DNA from: Acidobacterium sp.
GTDB taxonomy: Bacteria > Acidobacteriota > Terriglobia > Terriglobales > Acidobacteriaceae
Assembly (NCBI GenBank): GCA_003131625.1
Contig: PKVY01000131.1
Location: 4,521 to 41,369 of the forward strand
Length of the DNA: 36,849 nucleotides
Direction of reading: 5' to 3'
Numbering within the stretch: the first letter of the stretch is position 1; every line of letters starts with the position of its first letter. Below are positions 14,906 to 22,583 of the stretch, piece by piece. Under the pieces are notes generated by a model. The model saw nothing but the letters and a program-made list of their open reading frames with translations, made no database searches and was not told the DNA's origin. Made by a program: the position numbers and the translations under genes.

Positions 14906-16393
14906 ATGGCCTCAGACCCTGTTGAACCCGCCAGACCGGACCCCACTGCCGACCAACCCGGCCAGTCCAGTCAGCCGCATCTACGCCCCAGCGCGCCAAC
15001 TGCAGGCGCGCCGGGGACCCCACACCTTGAACGCCGCATCGGCCTGGCCAGCGCCGTCACGCTGAACATGATGTACATGATCGGCGTCGGGCCGTTCATC
15101 ACCCTGCCCCTCATCGTGGCCGCCATGGGCGGATCGCAGGCGCTGCTGGGCTGGCTGTTAGGCGCGGCGATCGCGGCCTGCGACGGCCTGGTGTGGGCTG
15201 AACTGGGCGCGGCCATGCCGGAGGCCGGCGGATCGTACGCCTTTCTCAGGGAGATTTATGGGCGCGAAGGCGCCGGCCGCTTCGTCTCTTTTCTCTACAT
15301 CTTTCAACTCGGCTTCAGTGCGCCCCTGTCGATCGCTTCCGGCTGCATCGGATTTGCGGAGTTCGCCTCGTTTTTGTTGCCCGGGCTCCGTCACCCGATC
15401 TTTGCCGTCTGGCCCAACGGCGTTCACTGGACGAGTGTGCTGGCGGCGGGCACCTGCGCGGTTATCGTCGGCTTGCTGTACCGCGACATTCGCGCCATCC
15501 TGCGCACCGCCTGGGTCCTGTGGGCGGGCGTGATGGCGGCCATGGCCATCGTCTTGTTCGCCGGACTCACGCATCTTCATCCAGCCCTTCTGCGAGTGTC
15601 GCCTCATGCCTTCAGCTTTTCCCCCGCCTTCTTCGCCGGCCTGGGATCCGCAACGCTGATCGCCACCTACGACTACTGGGGCTACTACAACGTCTGTTTT
15701 CTCGGCGGCGAAGTCCGCAATCCCGGCAAGACCATCCCGCGCGCCGTGTTGATTTCGATCGCTGTCGTAGCAGTTCTCTACATCGCCATGAATATCAGCG
15801 TGCTCGGAGTGATGCCGGCGCACCAGATGGGACGCACTGTTGTGGCGGAGATGGTGGCGCGCACGCTGGGTCCCCGAGCCGCCGTGCTCATTGCCTGCCT
15901 GATCATGTGGACGGCTTTCTCCTCCGTCTTCGCCTTGCTCATGGGATATTCCCGCGTGCCCTACGCCGCCGCCCTCGATGGGAACTACTTCCGCGTGTTT
16001 GCGCACCTGCATCCCAAAAGGAATTTCCCGGATTTTTCGCTGCTTGCCCTGGGCGGAGTGGCGATGCTTTTCTGCTTCCTGCGCCTGGCCCAGGTGATCG
16101 CCGCGCTGGTTGTCATCCGGATCGTGCTGCAGTATCTGTTGCAGCAGGTTGGGGTGATCCTGCTGCGCGTGCGGCAGCCGGAGATGCCGCGGCCGTTCCG
16201 CATGTGGTTCTACCCGCTGCCGCCGCTGGCCGCGCTGGCGGGATTTCTCTTTATTCTGTTCTCACGCACGCAGGGGATGCGGGACCTGATCTATGCCGCT
16301 GCGATTGCTCTGGCCGGCAGCATCCTCTATCTGCTGCGGGCGCGAAAGCGCCACGAATGGCCGTTTAGAATCGAACCGTCGGAGGCGAGGTGA
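14906..16393 (+). CDS. APC-superfamily amino acid permease
   Basis: A 495-residue inner-membrane transporter with about 12 hydrophobic segments. The first begins VTLNMMYMIGVGPFITLPLI, containing the unwound helix-1 Gly motif of APC carriers. Other typical parts are the helix-2/3 segment ELGAAMPEAGGSYAFLREIYG and a central FLGGEVRNPGKTIPRAV loop, which carries the conserved E-x-x-N/P-x-K-x-I-P-R signature of amino acid/polyamine antiporters. The ATG at 14906 is preceded by AAAGG; an in-frame TTG at 14888 would add six residues and is less likely. Substrate cannot be assigned. Followed after 3 bp by a small unknown gene, so probably cotranscribed. Confidence 0.88.
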   Translation: MASDPVEPARPDPTADQPGQSSQPHLRPSAPTAGAPGTPHLERRIGLASAVTLNMMYMIGVGPFITLPLIVAAMGGSQALLGWLLGAAIAACDGLVWAELGAAMPEAGGSYAFLREIYGREGAGRFVSFLYIFQLGFSAPLSIASGCIGFAEFASFLLPGLRHPIFAVWPNGVHWTSVLAAGTCAVIVGLLYRDIRAILRTAWVLWAGVMAAMAIVLFAGLTHLHPALLRVSPHAFSFSPAFFAGLGSATLIATYDYWGYYNVCFLGGEVRNPGKTIPRAVLISIAVVAVLYIAMNISVLGVMPAHQMGRTVVAEMVARTLGPRAAVLIACLIMWTAFSSVFALLMGYSRVPYAAALDGNYFRVFAHLHPKRNFPDFSLLALGGVAMLFCFLRLAQVIAALVVIRIVLQYLLQQVGVILLRVRQPEMPRPFRMWFYPLPPLAALAGFLFILFSRTQGMRDLIYAAAIALAGSILYLLRARKRHEWPFRIEPSEAR

Positions 16394-16396
16394 ATC

Positions 16397-16756
16397 ATGG
16401 TGGAGTTGTCGGTGACAGATGGCAAGCTGGTGCTCCATGTGCGTGGAATCGATCAGCTCTGGGCGCTGAAAAGCACGCTTGAAATTCCTCTGCAGCACAT
16501 CGCTGGCGTTCGCGCCGACCCCAACATCGCGCGTGGCTGGTGGCACGGCTTGAAGCTGATCGGATCCGACATTCCCGGCGTCCTGCACGCCGGAACCTTC
16601 TATCAGCAAGGCCGGATCATCTTCTGGGACGTTCACCATCCCGACAACACCATCGTGATCGATCTCCGCGACGAGCGCTACGGCCAATTGGTCGTCGAGG
16701 TGGCTGACCCTGAAGCTGCCGTGCAGCTCATCCAGCCGTATTGCCAGGGGGAGTAG
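16397..16756 (+). CDS. Conserved small protein of unknown function, PH-like candidate
   Basis: A 119-residue soluble protein lying 3 bp after the permease and 3 bp before mobA. I do not recognise a named family. The sequence alternates short beta strands (VELSVTDGKLVLHV, STLEIPLQHIAGV, GRIIFWDV, TIVIDLRD, QLVVEVA) and ends in one helix (DPEAAVQLIQPY). This strand-rich layout with a final helix, plus the phrase IPLQHIAGV, resembles bacterial PH-like domains; this is inference only. No signal peptide or membrane segment. Its tight position suggests it is translated from the permease-mobA mRNA. Confidence 0.7.
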   Translation: MVELSVTDGKLVLHVRGIDQLWALKSTLEIPLQHIAGVRADPNIARGWWHGLKLIGSDIPGVLHAGTFYQQGRIIFWDVHHPDNTIVIDLRDERYGQLVVEVADPEAAVQLIQPYCQGE

Positions 16757-16759
16757 GCG

Positions 16760-17401
16760 GTGAAGGCCTTCGTTCTCGCCGGGGGGCAAAGCACCCGCAT
16801 GGGCCGCGACAAAGCCCTCCTCGCAATCGACGGCCGCCCGCTGGTGGAGCACGCGCTCGACTTGCTTCGCAGTTTGGGTTTGAGTCCGCGCATCTGCGGG
16901 TCGCGCTCCGATCTGGTGCGCTTCGCCGAGGTCGTGCCGGACAACTTCCCGCAATCCGGACCCCTTGCTGGTATCGAAGCGGCCCTCGCGACTTCGGACA
17001 GCGAGCTGAATCTCTTTGTTCCTGTCGATCTGCCCGGTCTGCCTCCTGGATTTTTGCAGTGGATGATGACGCGCGCTGAGAGGAGCCAGGCGATTGCCAC
17101 GATCCCGCGCTACGGTGGCCGGTTCCAGCCGCTTTGCGCGGTTTACAGCCGGCGCCTGCTCGACGGACTGCGCCGTTCCCTGGCGACGGGCGACTGCAAA
17201 GTGATAGTCGCCCTGCACGAGGCGGCCGCGTGCCTGGGCGAGGCGCTCGATGCGTTTGACGTGGAGTCAGTCGCCTCCGCGTTGCCCCCGGCTGAGTGGC
17301 CGTCGCATCCACCCCTGGCGGACTGGTTCCGCAACGTGAATACTCCGGCGGATTACGAATCGCTGCGCGCGGCGCTGGAGCAAAAACCCGCCATCCACTA
17401 A
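16760..17401 (+). CDS. mobA: Molybdenum cofactor guanylyltransferase MobA
   Basis: Attaches GMP to molybdopterin to make the guanine dinucleotide form of the cofactor, in the cytoplasm. The 213-residue protein has the nucleotidyltransferase opening LAGGQSTRMGRDKALL, the G-x-L-x-G-I motif (SGPLAGIEAAL) and the metal-binding PVDLPGLPPGF. It ends with the usual FRNVNTPADYE segment (N-x-N-T-P-x-D). The start is GTG at 16760 just after GGGGGAG, 3 bp from the preceding gene. Length is normal for MobA. No other molybdenum genes are nearby. Confidence 0.9.
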   Translation: MKAFVLAGGQSTRMGRDKALLAIDGRPLVEHALDLLRSLGLSPRICGSRSDLVRFAEVVPDNFPQSGPLAGIEAALATSDSELNLFVPVDLPGLPPGFLQWMMTRAERSQAIATIPRYGGRFQPLCAVYSRRLLDGLRRSLATGDCKVIVALHEAAACLGEALDAFDVESVASALPPAEWPSHPPLADWFRNVNTPADYESLRAALEQKPAIH

Positions 17402-17429
17402 GCTGAAACAGACGAGGCAACCGAACCGC

Positions 17430-18242
17430 GTGGGCAACTCCTCCGACCCGCCTATTGAAGTCATAGCCGAATCCAACGGTCACTCCGACCGCCAGCCCTA
17501 CATTGCTTTTGAGAACGTCTCGAAGTCCTTCGGTAGTTTGCACGTGCTCAAGGACATCAACTTTCACGTGATGCCGGGCGAAACTCTGTGCATCCTCGGC
17601 CGTTCCGGTGTGGGCAAGTCGGTTTCGCTGCACCTCATCATGGGTTTTCTGCGTCCCGACTCCGGGCGCATCCTCGTCGCCGGCGAGGACATCACGCAGT
17701 TCACCGAACAGCAAATGCAGACGGTGCGCCGCAAAGTCACCATGGTTTTCCAGAACGGCGCGCTCTTCGATTCGCTCACCGTCGGCGAGAACGTCGCCTT
17801 CCCGCTGCGCGAAGGCCGCGGCCTCTCCGAGGATCAGATCCAGCAGATCGTCCGCGGGCTGCTGGAGATGGTGGGCGTCGCCGAGATGATCGACCTGCTG
17901 CCGTCGGACCTCTCCACCGGCACCAAGCGATCGGTGGCGATTGCGCGCGCCCTGGCCGCGGAGCCGGAGGCGGTTCTGTACGACGAGCCCACCACCATGG
18001 TCGATCCGCTGATCGCCCGCCTGCTCGGCAACCTCATTCAGAAGCTCAGGAATCAGCTGCGCCTGACCAGCATCGTGGTGACCCACGATATGCGCTTCGC
18101 GGAGCGGCTCGCGGATCGCGTGCTTTTCCTGCATCAGGGTCGAGCCGAGTTCTTCGGCACCATGGAGGAAATGAAGAGCTCCAGCGATGAGGTACTGCGC
18201 CAGTTCCTGGAGCTCGACACGCTGGTCCTGCCGCAGCTCTGA
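17430..18242 (+). CDS. ABC transporter ATP-binding protein, MlaF-like
   Basis: A 270-residue ATPase. After a 24-residue polar extension the domain shows Walker A GRSGVGKS (57-64), Q-loop Q108 in MVFQNGALFDSLTV, Walker B AVLYDEPT (E186) and H-loop H219 in VVTHD. The phrases FQNGALFDSLTVGENVAFPL and DEPTTMVDPL are characteristic of the MlaF/Ttg2A family, which powers phospholipid traffic between the two membranes. The ABC signature (161-165) reads LSTGT instead of LSGGQ/LSGGM, so the second Gly is Thr. The permease (MlaE) and MCE protein (MlaD) genes are not adjacent. GTG start; a candidate GAGG lies rather far upstream. Confidence 0.87.
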   Translation: MGNSSDPPIEVIAESNGHSDRQPYIAFENVSKSFGSLHVLKDINFHVMPGETLCILGRSGVGKSVSLHLIMGFLRPDSGRILVAGEDITQFTEQQMQTVRRKVTMVFQNGALFDSLTVGENVAFPLREGRGLSEDQIQQIVRGLLEMVGVAEMIDLLPSDLSTGTKRSVAIARALAAEPEAVLYDEPTTMVDPLIARLLGNLIQKLRNQLRLTSIVVTHDMRFAERLADRVLFLHQGRAEFFGTMEEMKSSSDEVLRQFLELDTLVLPQL

Positions 18243-18258
18243 CGGGGTCTGCTCTGGC

Positions 18259-19098
18259 TTATGGAGAAGGGGGCCGCGCCGCGCGCTGGTCGCGCACCGG
18301 GAAATTCACCGGCAACGCGAAGAGCTGCGGATCGGGCGGCCCTGCATCGAGGTCGCTGACCGTAAACGTCTGCGTACCGAAAAGCGGATCGGTGCGGATC
18401 GAGAGCAGGTTGACCGCGAGCTGTTCCGACCGCCATGTTTCGCTGGTCTTGACCACGGGCCGGTCGTTGCCTACAGCTCCGGGATTCAAAGTAGTGGTCA
18501 CACGGGTCCCCATCGTGTCCACTCCGGCGATCATGCGGGTCCCGAGGCTCTCGGTCTGCGAAAAGCCACGGTCGCCGGGGAGCGGTCCACTGGAAGGCGA
18601 CGGAGCCGTGGCCGCCGCAAGATCGCGCGCCGGATCGTAGCGCAGCAGTTCGCAGACGCGGGCGATCATGTTGCAGTTGTAAAGCGTGCGCGTATGCGCG
18701 TCGGCGATCTGAATCCACTGCAGGCGCGATGCAATGTCGCCGTTTTTGGGAACCAGCGCCCAGCGCTCCTCATACAACTGGCCCTGAGCGTCGCGCGCAA
18801 TCCGGCGCTGATTGATCAGGGTGATCGAAGCACCGTCGGGCGTGTAGCGCACCCATTCGGTGATCAGGGTAGCCGTGAACGGCTCGTGGGGAATCGGCGG
18901 GACGACGATGCTTTCCAGCACCTCGCGCACGCCGCCATCCTGCGCGGGAATGACACCCCGCGTGGGAGCGGTCGACGGCTCCGGAGTGGGCGCCTGCTGC
19001 GCGGGAAGCACAGGCCGGCTCGGAGTCGGCCATTGCTGCGCGCAGGCTGTCGAAACCGCACACAGCAAAGCGATCAGCCAGAACTTGCGAGCGAGCAC
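18259..19098 (-). CDS. Secreted protein of unknown function
   Basis: A 279-residue exported protein with a signal peptide, residues 1-21, ending ACA before QQ (a signal peptidase I site). The residues before the cysteine do not form a good lipobox. A Pro/Ala-rich linker (22-50) follows, then a globular part with strands such as FTATLITEWVRYTPDGASI and LITL-like repeats. One Cys pair (YNCNMIARVCELLRY) could form a disulphide in the periplasm. The statements GTRMIAGVDTMGTRVTTTL and LSIRTDPLFGTQTFTVSDLDAG look like a conserved core, but I recognise no named family. It is convergent with the MlaF-like gene, only 16 bp apart. Confidence 0.75.
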   Translation of the reverse strand: MLARKFWLIALLCAVSTACAQQWPTPSRPVLPAQQAPTPEPSTAPTRGVIPAQDGGVREVLESIVVPPIPHEPFTATLITEWVRYTPDGASITLINQRRIARDAQGQLYEERWALVPKNGDIASRLQWIQIADAHTRTLYNCNMIARVCELLRYDPARDLAAATAPSPSSGPLPGDRGFSQTESLGTRMIAGVDTMGTRVTTTLNPGAVGNDRPVVKTSETWRSEQLAVNLLSIRTDPLFGTQTFTVSDLDAGPPDPQLFALPVNFPVRDQRAARPPSP

Positions 19099-19159
19099 AG
19101 CAACCCTCCGGGTTTCGCCAGAATGCTATGTTGAAATGCCGCGCAGGTCAACGGCGGGG

Positions 19160-19549
19160 TCAGAGAACCTCCACCGTCGCTCTCGATCCGGCTGACGCGA
19201 GTGCACGATCCCGGGTCACAAGGGGCGCATCCAGCGCCTCGGCCAAGGCCAAATAAGCCGCATCGTAGGCCGTGAAGTTGTGCCGCAATTGCCAGATGCG
19301 CGGCAGCAGGACCTGGTGCGGATAGCGGTGAACTGCCAAATGAGCCAAATCGTCAAGCGCTTCACTGCCGCGGTCGGCACTGAGGGCGCCTGTGCGTACG
19401 TAACGCCTCAGTACCTGCGCGACTTCGACATCGAGCAGGTGCGGAGCGCATAGAACTTCGCTGAGAGCGAAAATTCGCTGGTTGATGCGCAGGGAAGCTG
19501 TTGTTTGCAGGAGAACTTCGAGGATCGCCGAGGCATCGACGACAATCAA
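19160..19549 (-). CDS. PIN-domain toxin, VapC/FitB type
   Basis: A 129-residue PIN RNase toxin with the acidic quartet visible: D5 (MIVVDASAILEVLL), E42 (LLDVEVAQVLRRY), D96 (TAYDAAYLALAEAL) and D114 (PLVTRDRAL). The TTG start overlaps the antitoxin stop codon (TTGA), so its translation depends on reading through the antitoxin gene. Antitoxin-first order and length are standard for VapBC. The target RNA is unknown; many VapC toxins cut tRNA or the 23S rRNA loop. Confidence 0.88.
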   Translation of the reverse strand: MIVVDASAILEVLLQTTASLRINQRIFALSEVLCAPHLLDVEVAQVLRRYVRTGALSADRGSEALDDLAHLAVHRYPHQVLLPRIWQLRHNFTAYDAAYLALAEALDAPLVTRDRALASAGSRATVEVL

Positions 19550-19776
19550 CGGTTCATCCTCTCCGCGCGCACAGCTGCGGCGGGTGCCGGACGAGGCTGC
19601 ACTGGTTGCCGTCCCGCGAGCCTGGCCTTGATCTCGTCCAGGGTGGGACGTTCGAGAGACATGCGCAGCTCACGGAGCAAATACTCCGAGAGAGACATGC
19701 CTTCCAGCGCGGCTCGCGCTTTGAGGGCACGATGGACGTCGGAGGGGACGTTGCGGATCTGGACCATGGAGGACAT
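19546..19776 (-). CDS. Antitoxin, FitA/VapB ribbon-helix-helix type
   Basis: A 76-residue antitoxin. The N-terminal ribbon-helix-helix reads MVQIRNVPSDVHRALKARAA followed by LEGMSLSEYLLREL, the classic FitA pattern. The C-terminal half (from about residue 42) is Pro/Ala/Arg-rich and probably wraps the toxin. I chose the ATG at 19776: a TATACT -10 box places the transcription start exactly there. An internal ATG at 19767 is the alternative; neither has a Shine-Dalgarno. A longer in-frame reading to 19851 would run through the promoter palindrome and is unlikely. Confidence 0.85.
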   Translation of the reverse strand: MSSMVQIRNVPSDVHRALKARAALEGMSLSEYLLRELRMSLERPTLDEIKARLAGRQPVQPRPAPAAAVRAERMNR

Positions 19777-19782
19777 GGAATC

Positions 19783-19812
19783 AGTATACTCGCATGCGAA
19801 CCGCATGTGAGT
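19783..19812 (-). promoter_or_regulatory. Promoter and palindromic operator of the FitA/VapB-PIN module
   Basis: On the minus strand a -35-like CTCACA (19806-19811) and a -10 TATACT (19783-19788) are 17 bp apart. A 25-bp palindrome fills the spacer: ACTCGCATGC (19788-19797), loop GAACC, GCATGTGAGT (19803-19812), with a single mismatch between the arms. The predicted +1 is 19776, the A of the antitoxin ATG. This is a natural site for autorepression by the antitoxin. Confidence 0.7.
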
Positions 19813-19874
19813 AGTGGTTTCACATGGCGTGCATACGGCGATGTCTGACAAGCCAGCGTCCTCCGCGTCGTTGC

Positions 19875-19880
19875 TACACT
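19875..19880 (+). promoter_or_regulatory. Putative -10 box for a leaderless nadE transcript
   Basis: TACACT lies six bases before the GTG start of nadE, so the expected +1 is exactly 19887. The surrounding string TTGCTACACTAA also precedes mqnA. No Shine-Dalgarno and no good -35 are seen. Confidence 0.4.
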
Positions 19881-19886
19881 AAAAGA

Positions 19887-21533
19887 GTGAAGGTCGCGCT
19901 CGCCCAGATCGATCCCACCATCGGCGATTTCAGCGGAAATACCGCAAAAATCCTCGCATTTACACGCAGAGCGCAGCAGGGCGGCGCTCGTCTGGTGCTG
20001 TTTCCCGAGCTGGCGATCTGCGGCTACCCGCCTGCCGATCTGCTCGAGAAGCCCGCGTTCGTTGCGCGCTGCGGCGAGGCTCTGTGCGAGATTGCCCGCG
20101 CCACGGCCAGGGATCCCATCGCAGTGATCGCCGGGTACGTGACCGCGGCTGAACCGGGGGCAGGGAAGCACGTGAGGAATTCCGCCGCGCTTGTCCGCCA
20201 GGGCCACGTGGAGTTCGTGCAGTCGAAGATGTTGCTCCCCTACTACGACGTGTTCGACGAGCAGCGCTACTTCGCGCCCGCCGCGCGGCAGAGCCTCTGC
20301 GACATCGATGGGCAGCCCGTGGCGCTTACGATTTGCGAGGATGCCTGGAACGACAAAAGCTTCTGGGAGAACCGTCTCTACACCGTGGATCCTGTCGAGG
20401 AGCTGATGAAGCAGGGCGCGTCGCTCATCCTCAACATTTCCGCCTCGCCCTGGTGGCGCGATAAGCGCGCGCTGCGCAAAGAAATGCTCGCGGCCATCGC
20501 GAAGCGGCACCGCGTGCCGGTGGTGATGGTGAATCAGGTGGGCGGCGACGACAGCCTGGTCTTCGATGGATCGAGCCTGGTGATTGCGCCCAGTGGTGAA
20601 GTGATCGCCCAGGCAAAGAGCTTCGAAGAGGATCTGATCTTCGCGGACCTCGATGCGCTTACCGGCGACATGCGCGAGCAGCCCGGCGACGAAGACGACG
20701 CCATGCTGGAGGCTCTCACCTTGGGTACCCGCGATTACGTGCGCAAATGCGGATTCTCGAAGGTCGTGATTGCGCTGAGCGGCGGCATCGACTCCGCGCT
20801 GGTCGCGGTGATCGCCGTACGGGCTCTGGGAGCGGAAAACGTCACTACACTCGGCATGCCCAGCCCTTATTCATCTCCCGGATCCATCGACGACAGCCTG
20901 CAGCTGGCGAAGAATCTCGGCATTCGCTACGAGGTGGTTCCCATCGACGAGATCTTTGGCGGATTCAACCATGCTCTCGCGCCGGTGTTCGCAGGCCGGC
21001 AACCGGACATCACCGAGGAGAACGTTCAGTCCCGCATCCGCGGCGCGCTGCTGATGGCCTTCTCGAATAAGTTCAACGCGCTGGTTCTGACCACCGGAAA
21101 CAAGAGCGAGATGTCCACCGGCTACTGCACGCTGTACGGCGATATGGTGGGCGCGCTCGCCGTGATCGGCGATGTCTTCAAAACGCGGGTCTACGATTTG
21201 TGCCGGAGCGTGAATCGCGAAAGGGAAGTGATCCCTCGGGCGATCCTGGAGAAACCACCCTCGGCGGAGCTGCGGCCCGGGCAAAAAGATACCGACTCGC
21301 TGCCGCCCTACGAAGTGCTCGACCCGATCCTTGAAGCGTACGTCGAGCATTATGAGTCGCCAGAGAATATCGCGGCCGAGCGCGGGCTCGATCTCGAAAT
21401 GGTGCGGGCGGTCGTCAAAATGGTCGAGCGCAGCGAATACAAGCGGCAGCAGGCGGCGCTGGTGCTCAAGGTCACTCCGAAGGCCTTTGGGATGGGCCGC
21501 CGATTCCCCATTGCAGCTAAAGTACAAGTTTAA
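19887..21533 (+). CDS. nadE: Glutamine-dependent NAD+ synthetase
   Basis: Makes NAD+ from deamido-NAD+ and ATP, using ammonia from glutamine. The 548-residue protein has an N-terminal nitrilase-type glutaminase domain with the triad E41 (LVLFPELAICGYPP), K114 (VQSKMLLPYY) and C150 (LTICEDAWND). A C-terminal synthetase domain carries the pyrophosphate loop SGGIDS (298-303) and the NKSEMSTGYCTLYGD segment. The family is normally about 540-580 residues, so it is complete. The GTG at 19887 is chosen because the nitrilase domain begins at once (VKVALAQIDPTIGDF); the upstream frame contains no domain sequence. Confidence 0.95.
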   Translation: MKVALAQIDPTIGDFSGNTAKILAFTRRAQQGGARLVLFPELAICGYPPADLLEKPAFVARCGEALCEIARATARDPIAVIAGYVTAAEPGAGKHVRNSAALVRQGHVEFVQSKMLLPYYDVFDEQRYFAPAARQSLCDIDGQPVALTICEDAWNDKSFWENRLYTVDPVEELMKQGASLILNISASPWWRDKRALRKEMLAAIAKRHRVPVVMVNQVGGDDSLVFDGSSLVIAPSGEVIAQAKSFEEDLIFADLDALTGDMREQPGDEDDAMLEALTLGTRDYVRKCGFSKVVIALSGGIDSALVAVIAVRALGAENVTTLGMPSPYSSPGSIDDSLQLAKNLGIRYEVVPIDEIFGGFNHALAPVFAGRQPDITEENVQSRIRGALLMAFSNKFNALVLTTGNKSEMSTGYCTLYGDMVGALAVIGDVFKTRVYDLCRSVNREREVIPRAILEKPPSAELRPGQKDTDSLPPYEVLDPILEAYVEHYESPENIAAERGLDLEMVRAVVKMVERSEYKRQQAALVLKVTPKAFGMGRRFPIAAKVQV

Positions 21534-21554
21534 GAATCAATCCGAAAGGACTCT

Positions 21555-22562
21555 ATGCAGCTTCGTTCCATCGCCTGCGCAATGTTTGCGCTCCTCCTTG
21601 CTCCAGCTCTGTGCCTCGGGCAGACCGACCAGCCTTCCGCGCCCACGCCGCAAGCGGCACCCTCCGCACCCACCCCGCAGGAGGCGCCTGCCGCACCGGC
21701 GCCGCCGAGCGCGACCGGTGAGCCGCAGTTTCCGCCCGTGGACGCCTCCAACTTCACGGCAACCGCGCCCACCAAAGCTGACGTTGAGTCGTTCCTGAAA
21801 ACGTCGTGGGGCTACGATGCGAACCGCGTGTGGGAGGTCTACGGCATCCAGAAGACCGCGGCGCCCGGCGTCAGCAAAGTCACGATCTTCGTCGCTGAGA
21901 AACAGGGTGGGCAGCAGATCGCGACCCTGAACTTCTTCGTCACGCCCGACGGCAAGCACCTGGTTACCCAGGACGCGATCCTCGATTTCGGAGCGAAACC
22001 GTTCGAGAACAACTACCACGTTCTGCAGGAGAGCGCGAATGGTCCTTCGCTGGGCGCCGCCGGCAAGCAGTTCGAGCTCGTCGAGTTTGCCGATTTCCAG
22101 TGCCCGCACTGCAAAGACGCGCAGCCGATTGCAGAAAGGCTGCTGCAGGATTTCCCCCAGGCGCATTTTGTCTTCGAGAACTATCCGCTCGTGAATATCC
22201 ATCCGGAGGCGTACACGGCGGCCGCCTGGGGAGCTTGCGTGGCGCAGCAGGGCAACAGCGACGCATTTTTCAAATATGCGGAATCGGTCTTTGCCGCGCA
22301 GAATGACCTGGCAGGTCAGGGTGCGGCGCAGGCGCTGAGAAATGCGGCCACCGCGGCCGGCGCCGATCCGGACAAGGTTGCGGCCTGCGCCGATTCGCCG
22401 GCGGGCAAGAGCGCGGTCGATGCCTCGATGCGGCTGGGACAGGAGCTGAATATCAATGAGACGCCGACGCTTTTCATCGATGGGCGGGCGGTGCCCATGA
22501 TGGCCGTCTCCTATGAGCAGCTGAAGACCATCATTGGGTACCAGTTTTCGCTCGATAAATAG
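21555..22562 (+). CDS. Periplasmic DsbA-like thiol oxidoreductase
   Basis: A 335-residue exported protein with a signal peptide (residues 1-22, ending CLGQ). A Pro/Ala-rich linker (about 27-55) contains two near-identical APTPQ-x-AP units. An N-terminal extension precedes the thioredoxin/DsbA domain (about 170-333) with active site CPHC (C183, C186) in FADFQCPHC. The helical insertion follows, then the cis-Pro loop NETPTLFIDGRAVP. It most likely forms or rearranges disulphides in periplasmic proteins. Good Shine-Dalgarno AAAGGA before the ATG. It sits 21 bp after nadE and 21 bp before the next gene, so it is probably cotranscribed. Confidence 0.88.
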   Translation: MQLRSIACAMFALLLAPALCLGQTDQPSAPTPQAAPSAPTPQEAPAAPAPPSATGEPQFPPVDASNFTATAPTKADVESFLKTSWGYDANRVWEVYGIQKTAAPGVSKVTIFVAEKQGGQQIATLNFFVTPDGKHLVTQDAILDFGAKPFENNYHVLQESANGPSLGAAGKQFELVEFADFQCPHCKDAQPIAERLLQDFPQAHFVFENYPLVNIHPEAYTAAAWGACVAQQGNSDAFFKYAESVFAAQNDLAGQGAAQALRNAATAAGADPDKVAACADSPAGKSAVDASMRLGQELNINETPTLFIDGRAVPMMAVSYEQLKTIIGYQFSLDK

Positions 22563-22583
22563 ACTCACAGAAGGGAGGAGCCA

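Noticed and set aside
16728-18134. 468-codon minus-strand frame opposite mobA and the MlaF-like gene
   Set aside because: Covers two genes with intact catalytic motifs on the other strand; translation is low complexity.
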